From Mesorhizobium atlanticum (GTDB taxonomy: Bacteria > Pseudomonadota > Alphaproteobacteria > Rhizobiales > Rhizobiaceae), in assembly GCF_003289965.1 (NCBI RefSeq), contig NZ_QMBQ01000005.1:372001-436000 (forward strand): a stretch of 64,000 nucleotides of DNA. The letters are read 5' to 3'. The notes beneath the pieces are model-generated. The model was not told the DNA's origin. It did not search any database and was given only the letters and a program-made list of their open reading frames with translations. Made by a program: the position numbers and the translations under genes. Positions 34,253 through 42,852 of this stretch are shown here, piece after piece (the first letter of the stretch is position 1; each line of letters opens with the position of its first letter).

Positions 34253-34445
34253 CTTCTCCCCGCTTGCGAGGAGAAGGTGTCACGAAGTGACGGATGAGGG
34301 ACGGCGCCGGTGTTTGCGGTTGGCAACTGCGAGCCGTCATTGGTCGAAGGAATGCGATAGGCTTTGCCTGACAGGTTGCGCTGCCCCTCATTGCCCTACC
34401 GGGTATTTCTCCCCGTATAGTGACGGGGAGAAAGACGCCGTCATC
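34253..34445. repeat. Intergenic palindromic element
   Basis: CTTCTCCCCGCTTGCGAGGAGAAGGTG at the left, and GCGCTGCCCCTCATTGCCCTACCGGGTATTTCTCCCCGTATAGTGACGGGGAGAA at the right, as in 17155-17341. Confidence 0.7.
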
Positions 34446-34582
34446 GGCCGCTTCGCCAATTGTCGATGCTGTCGCCTGCCAGCCCACTGTCCAGAACTGT
34501 CAGGAGCGGCGTCGATTTGCCGTTGCACGCAGCGGCATCCGACCTATATCAGGTCACATTTTCCAGCCGGCCGTATTTCAGC

Positions 34583-35509
34583 ATGTCATCCATCATCTCG
34601 ATCTCCGGTGTCACGAAAACCTATGCCACCGGCTTCAAGGCGTTGAAGGAGATCAATCTCGACATCGAGCGCGGCGAGATCTTCGCGCTGCTCGGGCCGA
34701 ACGGCGCCGGCAAGACGACGCTGATCTCGATCGTCTGCGGCATCGTCAACCGCTCGTCGGGCAGCGTCACGGTCGACGGCCACGACATCAGCCGGGACTA
34801 TCGCGCGGCGCGCAGCCTGATCGGGCTGGTGCCGCAGGAACTCACCATCGACGCTTTCGAGACGGTCTGGGCGACAGTGAACTATAGCCGTGGCCTGTTC
34901 GGCAAGCCGCCCAACAAGGACTTCGTCGAGAAGGTGCTGCGCGACCTGTCGCTCTGGGAGAAGAAGGATTCGAAAGCGATCACGCTGTCCGGCGGCATGA
35001 AGCGGCGGCTGATGATCGCCAAGGCGCTGTCGCACGAGCCGCGCGTGCTGTTCCTCGACGAGCCGACGGCCGGCGTCGACGTCGAGCTGCGCCAGGACAT
35101 GTGGGCCATGGTCAGGCGCCTGCGCGAGGACGGCGTCACCATCATCCTCACCACGCACTACATCGAGGAAGCCGAGGCGATGGCCGACCGCGTCGGCGTC
35201 ATCAACAAGGGCGAGATCATCCTGGTCGAGGGCAAGGCCGAGCTGATGCGCAAGCTTGGCCGCAAGCAGATGCGGCTGGAGCTGCGCGCGCCGCTGGCCG
35301 CCCTGCCCGAGAGCCTGTCGCGCTATGCGCTGGAGCTGTCGGGCGACGGCAACCAGCTCACCTACACCTATGACAACCAGAGCGACCGTCCGGGCGTCGC
35401 CTCGCTGATCCGCGACCTCGAGGCGGCCGGCGTCCAGTTCCGCGATCTCGACACCAAGAACAGCTCGCTCGAAGAGATCTTCGTCAGTCTCCTGAGGCAA
35501 GAGCCATGA
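34583..35509 (+). CDS. ABC-2 type exporter, ATP-binding subunit (YadG-like)
   Basis: 308 aa. Walker A LLGPNGAGKTTLIS, signature LSGGMKRRLMIAKAL, Walker B VLFLDEPTAGVD, H-loop THYIEEAEAM and a C-terminal DUF4162-like extension. It powers the permease encoded by the overlapping next gene. E. coli YadGH is the nearest model; substrate unknown. I chose the ATG at 34583 (MSSIISISG); an earlier ATG lies upstream without family support. Confidence 0.92.
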   Translation: MSSIISISGVTKTYATGFKALKEINLDIERGEIFALLGPNGAGKTTLISIVCGIVNRSSGSVTVDGHDISRDYRAARSLIGLVPQELTIDAFETVWATVNYSRGLFGKPPNKDFVEKVLRDLSLWEKKDSKAITLSGGMKRRLMIAKALSHEPRVLFLDEPTAGVDVELRQDMWAMVRRLREDGVTIILTTHYIEEAEAMADRVGVINKGEIILVEGKAELMRKLGRKQMRLELRAPLAALPESLSRYALELSGDGNQLTYTYDNQSDRPGVASLIRDLEAAGVQFRDLDTKNSSLEEIFVSLLRQEP

Positions 35510-36285
35510 ACCTGCGTGCGGCCCCCAATCTTCGCGCAGTATGGGCGATCTACCGGGTGGAGATGGCGCGTGCCTTCCGCACGGTGCTGCAGAGCATCAT
35601 CTCGCCGGTCATCTCGACATCGCTCTATTTCGTCGTCTTCGGCTCGGCCATCGGCTCGCGGATCAACGAGATCGACGGCATCGCCTACGGCGCCTTCATC
35701 GTGCCGGGCCTGATGATGCTGTCGCTCTTGACGCAGTCGATCTCGAATGCGTCCTTCGCCATCTATTTCCCGAAATTCGTCGGCTCGATCTATGAGCTCC
35801 TGTCTGCGCCGGTGTCCTATCTGGAGATCATCATCGCCTATGTCGGGGGCGCGGCGACCAAGTCGATCATGCTCGGCCTGATCATCCTCGCCACCGCCTC
35901 GCTGTTCGTGCCGCTCAGGATCGAGCATCCGTTCTGGATGATCGCCTTCCTGGTGCTGACGGCGGTGACCTTCAGCCTGTTCGGCTTCATCATCGGCATC
36001 TGGGCGAAGACCTTCGAGCAGCTGCAGCTGGTGCCGCTGTTGATCGTCACGCCGCTCACCTTCCTCGGCGGCAGCTTCTATTCGATCCACATGCTTCCGG
36101 GCATCTGGAAGACGATCACGCTGTTCAACCCGGTCGTCTATCTAATCAGCGGGTTCCGCTGGAGTTTTTACGGCAAGGCCGACGTCTCGGTCGGCGTCAG
36201 CCTCGGCATGACGCTGGTGTTCCTGGCCATCTGCGTCGCCATCGTCGCCTGGATCTTCAAGACGGGATACAGGTTGAGGAACTGA
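35506..36285 (+). CDS. ABC-2 type exporter, permease subunit (YadH-like)
   Basis: 259 aa, six membrane helices: IISPVISTSLYFVVFGSAIG, AYGAFIVPGLMMLSLLTQSI, KSIMLGLIILATASLFV, FLVLTAVTFSLFGFIIGIWAK (ABC-2 signature), LIVTPLTFLGGSFYSIHMLP and a last helix near the C-terminus. The start overlaps the ATPase stop by 4 bases. It pairs with that subunit to form an inner-membrane exporter. Confidence 0.92.
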   Translation: MNLRAAPNLRAVWAIYRVEMARAFRTVLQSIISPVISTSLYFVVFGSAIGSRINEIDGIAYGAFIVPGLMMLSLLTQSISNASFAIYFPKFVGSIYELLSAPVSYLEIIIAYVGGAATKSIMLGLIILATASLFVPLRIEHPFWMIAFLVLTAVTFSLFGFIIGIWAKTFEQLQLVPLLIVTPLTFLGGSFYSIHMLPGIWKTITLFNPVVYLISGFRWSFYGKADVSVGVSLGMTLVFLAICVAIVAWIFKTGYRLRN

Positions 36286-36354
36286 AAGAACTCGAGTTCC
36301 TCGCCCCACGAAGTGCACGGCAGCTTGGCGCATGCATTTTCCAATGTAGCGCTG

Positions 36355-36482
36355 GTTCGACCCCACTCCGTCTCGGCTTCGCCGAGCCACCTCTCCCCCG
36401 ATCGACGGGGCAGAGGAAGGCGCCCTTCCTTTCCCTCTGGAGGGGGAAAGGTGGCGCTGCGAAGCAGCGACGGATTGGGGGA
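36355..36482. repeat. Intergenic palindromic element, CGTCTCGGC type
   Basis: CCGTCTCGGCTTCGCCGAGCCACCTCTCCCC on the left and GGGGGAAAGGTGGCGCTGCGAAGCAGCGACGG on the right. Between convergent genes; nothing else is seen in 36286-36576. Confidence 0.75.
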
Positions 36483-36576
36483 ACCACGTGGCAATCAAGC
36501 CCCGGCCCGATCAGTCACGCCCGTCACGGAAGATGTGCGCATAGCGTGGACGAAGTGGGCGAGGAAAAGGCCTGCC

Positions 36577-37614
36577 TCAGATCGCCTTGGTCAGGCGCAG
36601 CAGCCCCAGCATCTCCACGAAGGTCCCTTTGCGGAAGGCGATATAGGTCGGCTCCTCGACACCGTGGAAGCGGCGCTTGAAGGCCGCCTGGCCCTGCAGG
36701 TTGAAGCGCGAGCGGTTGACCCAGGGCGAGTTGTAGGCGCGCTGGAAGGTGTTGCGCCAGAAATCCGATTCGGCGAAGCCGCTGGGCTCGATGTCGAGCA
36801 GCGGCGAGAGACCGAGGGTCACCAGCGAGATGCCTTCCTCGCGAAAGCGGTCGACGGCGAACTTTGTCAGTCCGACTTCGGCATGTGGCGTGGCGTCGAT
36901 CTGCTTGCGTTTGAAGGCGGTGGTGTAGCCGAAGACCTTGCCGTCGCGAAACAGCGGGTCGAAATCCAGGATGGCGAGAAGCCGGCCTTCGGGACTGTGC
37001 AGAAGGAAGCGGCGCATATCGGCGCCCAGCTCGCTGGAAAAGCGACGGTTCAGGAAGCCCATCTCCCAGCGCTTGATGATGCGCTTCTTGCGCCAGTCGA
37101 CGGAAAGCTGCTTGATCTCCTCGAGCAGCATGTCGCCCGTGTCCTCTGTAAGGACAAACCCCTTCTTCGCCAGCCAGCGCTCGGAATAGCGCACGGTCTC
37201 GTTGCGTCTGCCCGAAAAATCATGCTCCGGCAAAAGCAACCTGGTGTCGATGCCGAGCCGGTTGACCTGGTAGCCGAGACCGGCGAGCACCTTGGCCGTG
37301 TCGGCGCCGATCTGCACGAACCAGGGGCCGCCGGCCGCCTCGACAAAGCGCTTGATATAGGCCGGGCGGTCGGCCGGGTCGGCCACCGGATCGCCCAGCG
37401 CGAAATGGCGGCTCATCTTGGTGCCGAAGGCGATGTAGCCGTCGCCGTCGCTGAAATAGGACAGCTTCTTCTGCACGGCTGTGGAATAGGCGAGCGAGAA
37501 ATCGCCATGGCGGCGCACCAGCGCCAGGCGCTCCCCATCGCTCAATTCGCGCCGCGGAACCTTGGGCGCCACGGCATCGAGAAGCCTGTCGAAATAGATG
37601 CGCAGGGGCGCCAT
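36577..37614 (-). CDS. Soluble DUF2156 (MprF C-terminal-type) aminoacyltransferase-like protein
   Basis: 345 aa resembling the cytosolic synthase domain of MprF: FSLAYSTAVQKKLSYFSDGDGYIAFG, FALGDPVADP, FVQIGADTAKVLAGLGYQVNRLG, LAILDFDPLFRDGKVFGYTTAFKRK, and AYNSPWVNRSRFNLQGQAAFKRRFHGVEEPTYIAF. MprF adds lysine or alanine to phosphatidylglycerol, but this protein lacks the flippase membrane helices. The acyl acceptor is therefore unknown. Monocistronic, divergent from a MarR regulator. Confidence 0.8.
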   Translation of the reverse strand: MAPLRIYFDRLLDAVAPKVPRRELSDGERLALVRRHGDFSLAYSTAVQKKLSYFSDGDGYIAFGTKMSRHFALGDPVADPADRPAYIKRFVEAAGGPWFVQIGADTAKVLAGLGYQVNRLGIDTRLLLPEHDFSGRRNETVRYSERWLAKKGFVLTEDTGDMLLEEIKQLSVDWRKKRIIKRWEMGFLNRRFSSELGADMRRFLLHSPEGRLLAILDFDPLFRDGKVFGYTTAFKRKQIDATPHAEVGLTKFAVDRFREEGISLVTLGLSPLLDIEPSGFAESDFWRNTFQRAYNSPWVNRSRFNLQGQAAFKRRFHGVEEPTYIAFRKGTFVEMLGLLRLTKAI

Positions 37615-37814
37615 GAGCTCCGCGTGCCAAGAAGTGATGACCTGCCGCCCTCAGGTCGCGAATCGCTGGCGACCGCTGCCGGCCACGTAGCGTCAGCGAT
37701 ATATGATGCAATTGACGGCGAATGAAGGGCAAACGTCCGAAAGCCTCCTGTATCGGCCATCAGCCGCGGGAACGCCCCTGTGTGCATTAGCTTGATTTTT
37801 CCATGCAATGTTAT

Positions 37815-37832
37815 ATATCAAGTTATCGATAT
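37815..37832. promoter_or_regulatory. Putative MarR operator
   Basis: ATATC-N8-GATAT inverted repeat (ATATCAAGTTATCGATAT) 14 bases before the MarR start, in an AT-rich stretch that may also hold the promoter. It is the position expected for autoregulation. Confidence 0.45.
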
Positions 37833-37846
37833 GTGGCGGGCGCGCT

Positions 37847-38332
37847 ATGGAAGACATTCTGCGATCTCTTGGTTTTCTCTGCCTCGGCAGCCGGATGAAA
37901 CGCATGGGCGAGCAGTTGCAGGCCGACACGCAGCGCGTGCTCGACCGCCTCGACATGCGCATCCAGTCGAGCCAGTACCCGCTGCTCGCCGCGCTCGACA
38001 GGCTGGGGCCGTTGCCGGTCGGTGAGCTGGCGCAATCGCTGGGTGTCGCGCAGCCGGGCGTGACGCGCAGCGTCGCGCTGCTTGCCGAACTGGGGCTGGT
38101 GGAAGTCAATCCCGCGGATGACGACCAGCGGCGCAGGATCGTTTCGCTGACCGGCAACGGCAGGCGGCTGGTCGACCGGGCGAAACGGGACATCTGGCCG
38201 AGCATCGAAAATGCTGTCGCGGATCTGTGCGCCGATCTTTCCGGGCCGCTGCTCGGCCAGCTTTCCGCCATCGAGGATCGGCTGGCCGAGACGCCGCTCC
38301 ACCGTCGCGCCGAAAGGATCGCCACGCCATGA
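37847..38332 (+). CDS. MarR-family transcriptional regulator
   Basis: 161 aa. The winged HTH is YPLLAALDRLGPLPVGELAQSLGVAQPGVTRSVALLAELGLVEVNPADDDQRRRIVSLT. N- and C-terminal helices form the dimer. ATG 37847 (MEDILRSLGF) is preferred to 37808. Its stop overlaps the start of the GNAT gene, and a palindrome lies at 37815. Confidence 0.87.
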   Translation: MEDILRSLGFLCLGSRMKRMGEQLQADTQRVLDRLDMRIQSSQYPLLAALDRLGPLPVGELAQSLGVAQPGVTRSVALLAELGLVEVNPADDDQRRRIVSLTGNGRRLVDRAKRDIWPSIENAVADLCADLSGPLLGQLSAIEDRLAETPLHRRAERIATP

Positions 38333-39009
38333 AGCATATCCTCGACCGCCCCGTCTGGAGCGCGCTTGCAACACGGCAGAGGATTTTCGCCGAGGGTGAC
38401 GATCTCGCGCGCCGGTACCGGCCATCGATCATCCCGTTCGCTGCCACGGCAACGGACGATCCGGAAAACCTCCACGCGCTCGGAAGGCTCGTTCCCGCTG
38501 GTGAGACCGTTATCCTGGCTCAGGCCGACAACATTGTCCTGCCGCCGGCGCTTGTCGCGACGATGACCGCCGATGCCGTGCAGATGATTGCCGGGCAAGC
38601 CTTGCAGCCGGTCGCCGACCCCCGGATCGAGCAATTGACGCGGCAGGACGCGGCCGAGATGCTCGCGCTCGCCTCGCTGACGAGGCCTGGCCCGTTCACG
38701 CTGGAAGCCTTGAGCCTCGGCGAATTCTGGGGCGTGAAGATCGACGGCAGGCTGGCCGCCATGGCCGGCGAGCGCATGAAGCAGCCCGGCTATTCAGAGC
38801 TCAGCGGCGTGTGCTCGCATCCGGATTTCCGCGGCGGCGGCCTCGCCAGGCTGTTGTCGCTGTTCGTTGCCAACCGCATCATGGCCCGCGGCGAGGTGCC
38901 ATATCTGCACGCCTTTGCCAGCAATGCCGCGGCGATCAGGCTCTACGAGTCCATCGGCTTCCGGCTGCGCAGCGCGATGAACATCGCCATGGTTCAGCGG
39001 GCTGGGTGA
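38329..39009 (+). CDS. GNAT-family N-acetyltransferase
   Basis: 226 aa. The acetyl-CoA-binding motif is in the second half: GVKIDGRLAAMAGERMKQPGYSELSGVCSHPDFRGGGLARLL (Q/RxxGxG/A type, here RGGGLA), followed by HAFASNAAAIRLYESIGF. The acceptor is unknown. ATGA overlap with the MarR gene makes it the regulator's likely target. Confidence 0.87.
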   Translation: MKHILDRPVWSALATRQRIFAEGDDLARRYRPSIIPFAATATDDPENLHALGRLVPAGETVILAQADNIVLPPALVATMTADAVQMIAGQALQPVADPRIEQLTRQDAAEMLALASLTRPGPFTLEALSLGEFWGVKIDGRLAAMAGERMKQPGYSELSGVCSHPDFRGGGLARLLSLFVANRIMARGEVPYLHAFASNAAAIRLYESIGFRLRSAMNIAMVQRAG

Positions 39010-39024
39010 GTGCTCGGCACTTTC

Positions 39025-39195
39025 GTCATCCACGGGCGGAGCGGGAGCGAAGTGAACGCGTAGACCCGAGGATTCATGCCGTGACATCGAAGCCCCGCCA
39101 GCGGTGCAGAATTCTGCTCCGCTGCACTTGCGGCCAAGGTAACGGCGTGGATTCCAGGGTCTACGCGACGGAGCTTCGCTCCTGCTTCGCCCTGG
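39025..39195. repeat. Interspersed repeat, family B
   Basis: CGTCATCCACGGGCGGAGCG...GCGGTGCAGAATTCTGC...GGATTCCAGGGTCTACGCGACGGAGC; a full-length copy like 32110-32295. Nothing else is visible between the GNAT gene and 39320. Confidence 0.8.
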
Positions 39196-39319
39196 CCAGC
39201 CGCCTTCGGTCCCCCTGTGAGCACGCAACGTCCGTCGCGATCGGCTTGACGGCTTCGCCCGCTTCGGAAACAAGGGCTGCGGCCGGCCGTGGCGACGGCG
39301 CTTCAAAAGGGGATGGCAG

Positions 39320-39658
39320 GTGAGTTTCTGGGGACTGGCGCAGCTCGGTATTTCGACCGTGATGTTCCTGTTGGCGGCGATGGCGGCCAAGCAATGGGGG
39401 CTGGCGCCGAGCCTGGCCAAGCTCCTTGTGACGCTGGCGCTCTATACCGCCGGCAACCTGATCATGCTGAGGCTGGTGCGCGAGTTCGGCATGTCGGTGT
39501 CGTTCAGCCTGTCGGCGGTGATCCAGCTTGTCGCCGTCAACGTCGTGGCCATCGCCTTTTTCGGTGAACGGCTCAATGCTTTCCAGGCGACTGGCATGGT
39601 GCTGGCGATCGCCGCCGTCGCCCTCATCACGCTCGGGCCCTATATGCAGAAGCTCTAA
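39320..39658 (+). CDS. Small four-helix membrane protein (SMR/DMT-like)
   Basis: 112 aa with four hydrophobic helices (LAQLGISTVMFLLAAMAAKQ, AKLLVTLALYTAGNLIMLRL, VSFSLSAVIQLVAVNVVAIAFF and AFQATGMVLAIAAVALITLG). FFGERLNAFQATGM is typical of the second half of EmrE/DMT transporters. Possible small multidrug-resistance type antiporter subunit; the substrate is unknown. GTG start; an ATG-started longer frame is not favoured. 14 bases to the PAP2 gene. Confidence 0.7.
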   Translation: MSFWGLAQLGISTVMFLLAAMAAKQWGLAPSLAKLLVTLALYTAGNLIMLRLVREFGMSVSFSLSAVIQLVAVNVVAIAFFGERLNAFQATGMVLAIAAVALITLGPYMQKL

Positions 39659-39672
39659 CCCTCGAGCCTCTC

Positions 39673-40374
39673 ATGAAACCATCCGTCGGCGCGCTGCTTG
39701 CCAAGATCGAATTCCCCCTGCTTCTGGCCGGGCTGGTGATCGCCGGCGGGCTGTGGGGTTTTGAAGAATTGATGGAGGTGGCGCGCGCCACGACGCCGCA
39801 CGCCTTCGACACCGAGATCCTGCTTGCCTTCCGCCATGCCGGGCAGCCGGACAGCCCGATCGGCCCGCTTTGGCTGCAAGGCGCGGTGCGCGACATCACC
39901 GCGCTCGGCAGCACAACTGTGCTGGTATTGATCACGACCGCGGCCATCCTGTACCTGCTGTTGATCCGCAGGCCGGCCACGGCACTGTTCGTCTTCGTCG
40001 CCATAGCCGGCGGGCAGGTGCTTTCCAGCCTGCTCAAGCTCGAGGTGGACCGGCCGCGGCCCGACCTCGTCTCGCATCTGGTCACCGAGACATCGCTGTC
40101 CTTTCCAAGCGGCCACGCCATGTTGTCGGCGGTGACCTATCTGACGCTCGGCTCGTTGGCCGCGCGCTTCCTTCCGGATCGCCGGACGAAGATCTTCGTG
40201 CTTTGCCTTGCCGTGCTCACCACCGTGCTGGTCGGCACCAGCCGCGTCTATCTCGGCGTGCATTGGCCGTCGGATGTGCTTGCCGGCTGGTGCGCGGGCT
40301 TCGCCTGGGCCATGCTGTGCTGGCTCGCGGCACGCCTGCTGCAGCGTCGCAAAGTGGTGGCCGACAGCGACTGA
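39673..40374 (+). CDS. PAP2-family membrane phosphatase
   Basis: 233 aa, six helices. The three phosphatase motifs are present: KLEVDRPRPD, FPSGHAML and SRVYLGVHWPSDVLAG. It dephosphorylates lipid phosphates such as undecaprenyl-PP or phosphatidic acid; the exact substrate is unknown. 14 bases after the SMR-like gene, probably co-transcribed with it. Confidence 0.9.
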   Translation: MKPSVGALLAKIEFPLLLAGLVIAGGLWGFEELMEVARATTPHAFDTEILLAFRHAGQPDSPIGPLWLQGAVRDITALGSTTVLVLITTAAILYLLLIRRPATALFVFVAIAGGQVLSSLLKLEVDRPRPDLVSHLVTETSLSFPSGHAMLSAVTYLTLGSLAARFLPDRRTKIFVLCLAVLTTVLVGTSRVYLGVHWPSDVLAGWCAGFAWAMLCWLAARLLQRRKVVADSD

Positions 40375-40463
40375 TCGATGGCTGAAGCATTTAAAATGAT
40401 GCTTGAGACATTGTAATATTTAAAATATATATCTTTCATATCTTCAGAAACAGGTTCAGGCCG

Positions 40464-40733
40464 ATGATCACTGCCGCACAGATGCGCGCCGCGCGGGCAC
40501 TGACCGGCATCGACCAGAAGACGCTCGCCGAGCGTGCCGGCGTCTCGCTTCCGACGATCCAGCGCATGGAAGCGAGCGACGGTGTCGTCAGGGGCGTGGT
40601 CGACACGCTGATGAAGGTCATCCAGGCTCTCGATGATGTCGGCGTGGAGCTGATCGGCGAGAACCGGGCCAGCGAGCGCGGCGGCAGGGGCGTGCGCCTC
40701 AAGGCCGCCGCGGCGCAGAATCCGCAAGGCTGA
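40464..40733 (+). CDS. Small XRE-type DNA-binding protein
   Basis: 89 aa. The helix-turn-helix is AAQMRAARALTGIDQKTLAERAGVSLPTIQRMEASDGVVRGVVDTLMKVIQALDDVGVELIG. A basic C-terminal tail (RASERGGRGVRLKAAA) follows. The upstream 89 bases are AT rich (AATATTTAAAATATATAT) and probably hold the promoter. Target unknown. Confidence 0.82.
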   Translation: MITAAQMRAARALTGIDQKTLAERAGVSLPTIQRMEASDGVVRGVVDTLMKVIQALDDVGVELIGENRASERGGRGVRLKAAAAQNPQG

Positions 40734-40794
40734 GCCAGGTCGGCTTGGATGTAGCGGCATCACGGCCGAACTTGCCGCCCAACGGAATGCTGCT

Positions 40795-41721
40795 TCACAT
40801 CGCCGCTTCGATCGGCTCGGCAAGGTTCGGATTGGCGCGCGCGGCGATCAGGCAGCCGGCGACGATGAGGCATGCGCCGGCCAGCGTGGTCCAGGCCAGC
40901 TTCTCGCCGAAGAAGAACCAGCCGAGCGCGATCGCCCAGATGAAGGCCGAGTATTCGGTCGGGATCAGATATTGCGCTTCGGCGCGGGCATAGGACCAGC
41001 TCATCAGGAATTGCCCTGCGAGCGACAGCATTGCCACCCCGGCCAGGGGAAGCCAGAGATCGCTCGGCAGCGCAACCGCGAGCCAGGGTGCGGCAAGACT
41101 GAGGATGATCCCAACGAAAAGGTTCTGGAACAGCATGATCTCGACCGGCTTGGCCAGCAGCGCCTGCTGCCGGGAGAGGATCAGATTGTAGGCATAGAAC
41201 ACAGTCGATGCGAGCACCGCGGCCGTGCCAAGCAGGGCATCTTGCGAGTAGCTTTCCCGCCCGAACTGCCCGGACAGGATGATGGCGACGCCGGCGATGC
41301 CGGCCAGCGATGCCCAGATCGCCTGCCGCCTTATGCGTTCGCCCAGCAACAAAGCCGCGAGGAAGAGTGCAAACAGCGGCGCCACGAAGCTCAGCCCGAT
41401 CGCCTCGGCGAGCGGCAGCCTGGCCAGACCCCAGAAGAACAAGACCAGGACGATGCCGACAATCACGGCGCGCAGCGCATGCAGGCCCAGCACCGGAAGG
41501 CGCGGCTTCGAACGTGAGCCCGCCGACCATGCTGTCCCCGCGACCAACGTGGCAACCACGCTGCGCCACAACAGCGTGTTGTAGACGCCGACCGCGATTG
41601 TTAGCGACTTCATGGCCGCATCCATGCCGGACAGCAGGAAAATCGCCAGCGCGCATGTGAGCACGGGGATGGTCGGGGAAACGGCGCCGGTCAGGCTGGA
41701 TGTCTTCGCGGCATCGCTCAT
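40795..41721 (-). CDS. DMT-superfamily (EamA) transporter
   Basis: 308 aa, ten predicted helices in two EamA repeats. VLTCALAIFLLSGMDAAMKSL starts the first. LPLAEAIGLSFVAPLFALFLAALLLGE ends the first repeat, and AQYLIPTEYSAFIWAIALGWFFFGE is the matching end of the second. Such proteins export or import metabolites. ATG 41721 (MSDAAKTSS) is chosen over 41874. Monocistronic. Confidence 0.85.
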   Translation of the reverse strand: MSDAAKTSSLTGAVSPTIPVLTCALAIFLLSGMDAAMKSLTIAVGVYNTLLWRSVVATLVAGTAWSAGSRSKPRLPVLGLHALRAVIVGIVLVLFFWGLARLPLAEAIGLSFVAPLFALFLAALLLGERIRRQAIWASLAGIAGVAIILSGQFGRESYSQDALLGTAAVLASTVFYAYNLILSRQQALLAKPVEIMLFQNLFVGIILSLAAPWLAVALPSDLWLPLAGVAMLSLAGQFLMSWSYARAEAQYLIPTEYSAFIWAIALGWFFFGEKLAWTTLAGACLIVAGCLIAARANPNLAEPIEAAM

Positions 41722-41884
41722 GGCAGCCGGATATCGCGGAGCGGACGGCGCAACCAGATGGCAGCGCCGCTGATATAGCGGTCCAATCGCCATCGGCGAA
41801 ATTCGAAACGCCGGCGGGACACCCCCTCTGTCCGCCCGGGCAGAGGGGGTGTGAAGGAACGCGCCGCTATTCACTTCGGCATGC

Positions 41885-42739
41885 TCAATCCAGAGACAGC
41901 GCCGCGACCTCGCCCTCGCCCATCAGCGGCACGAAGATGGTCGCCTTGCCGTCCGTGCCGATATCGGCGCTGCCCGGTTTGAACTGCATTACCGCTTCCG
42001 GCTTGCCGCCTGGTTTGTAGCTGTAGAGCGTGCCGGTCATGTAGGCGGTGGCGTAGATGGTGCCGCCCATGGCGATGACGCCGTCGAGATCGGCGAAGTT
42101 TTGAGCGCCGGGCAGCGGCGTGATCGTCTTCGTGGCGAGGTCGACCGAAAGCAACCCGCCGGGCTCGGCGGTGCTGAAATCGGCCTTGTTGATGCCCTTG
42201 CCCCAGGACGCCACGATCAGCCTGTCGCCATCAGCGAACACGCCATTGGGCGAGGCAAGCAACGGGTCCTTGACGAACGGCTCCGGCTTGTCGCCGTCGA
42301 TGCGGTAGATCGTGTCGGCCAGCATGTCGCTGACATAGACTTTGCCCGCCTTGTCCTGCGTCATATCGTTGAGAAAGACAGAGCCCGGCACGTCGATGGT
42401 CTCGACCAGCTTGCCGCTGGCGAGATCGACGACGCGCACCTTGGTGATGTCGGCGGCGTAGAGCTTGCCGCCGGAAATCGCCATGCCCTTGGGCGCGTCC
42501 ATGCCGTCCACCCAGTGGCGCGCGATGACCTTGCCGTCCATCGACAGCAGCGACAGATAACCATTGCCGTCCGCCGCGCCGGGATTGCCGACGATGTTGG
42601 AGACGACGATGCGGTTATGGGCGGTGTCGACAAGCGCCGATTCCGGCTGCTCGAAGCCGGTGGCGCGCCAGAGCTCGCCGGCCTGCGCGACCGACACGGC
42701 CGCAACGGCGAAGATGGTTGAGGCGATCAGACGTTTCAT
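41885..42739 (-). CDS. Secreted SMP-30/NHL-type beta-propeller protein
   Basis: 284 aa. Signal peptide (LIASTIFAVAAVSVAQA), then beta-propeller blades (NGYLSLLSMDGKVIARHWVDG, DAPKGMAISGGKLYAADI, VFLNDMTQDKAGKVYVSDMLADTIYRID, LDGVIAMGGTIYATAYMTGTLYSYK). Related to gluconolactonase-like proteins but no active-site assignment is safe. Divergent from an XRE regulator with a palindrome in the 113-base intergenic region, so probably regulated by it. Confidence 0.78.
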   Translation of the reverse strand: MKRLIASTIFAVAAVSVAQAGELWRATGFEQPESALVDTAHNRIVVSNIVGNPGAADGNGYLSLLSMDGKVIARHWVDGMDAPKGMAISGGKLYAADITKVRVVDLASGKLVETIDVPGSVFLNDMTQDKAGKVYVSDMLADTIYRIDGDKPEPFVKDPLLASPNGVFADGDRLIVASWGKGINKADFSTAEPGGLLSVDLATKTITPLPGAQNFADLDGVIAMGGTIYATAYMTGTLYSYKPGGKPEAVMQFKPGSADIGTDGKATIFVPLMGEGEVAALSLD

Positions 42740-42809
42740 GAGTGCTCTCCTGTGATGACGAAGGAGAGCTAGGAAATTCGATACTTCTCGGAAAGCAGGA
42801 ATGAAGCTA

Positions 42810-42826
42810 GTATCGCGTTCCGATAC
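42810..42826. promoter_or_regulatory. Putative operator of the XRE regulator
   Basis: GTATCG-CGTTC-CGATAC inverted repeat. A further CGATAC half site occurs at 42779-42784. It lies between the divergent propeller gene and the XRE regulator. Confidence 0.5.
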
Positions 42827-42852
42827 CAAACCGCACGAATGAGGCGCAGTCC

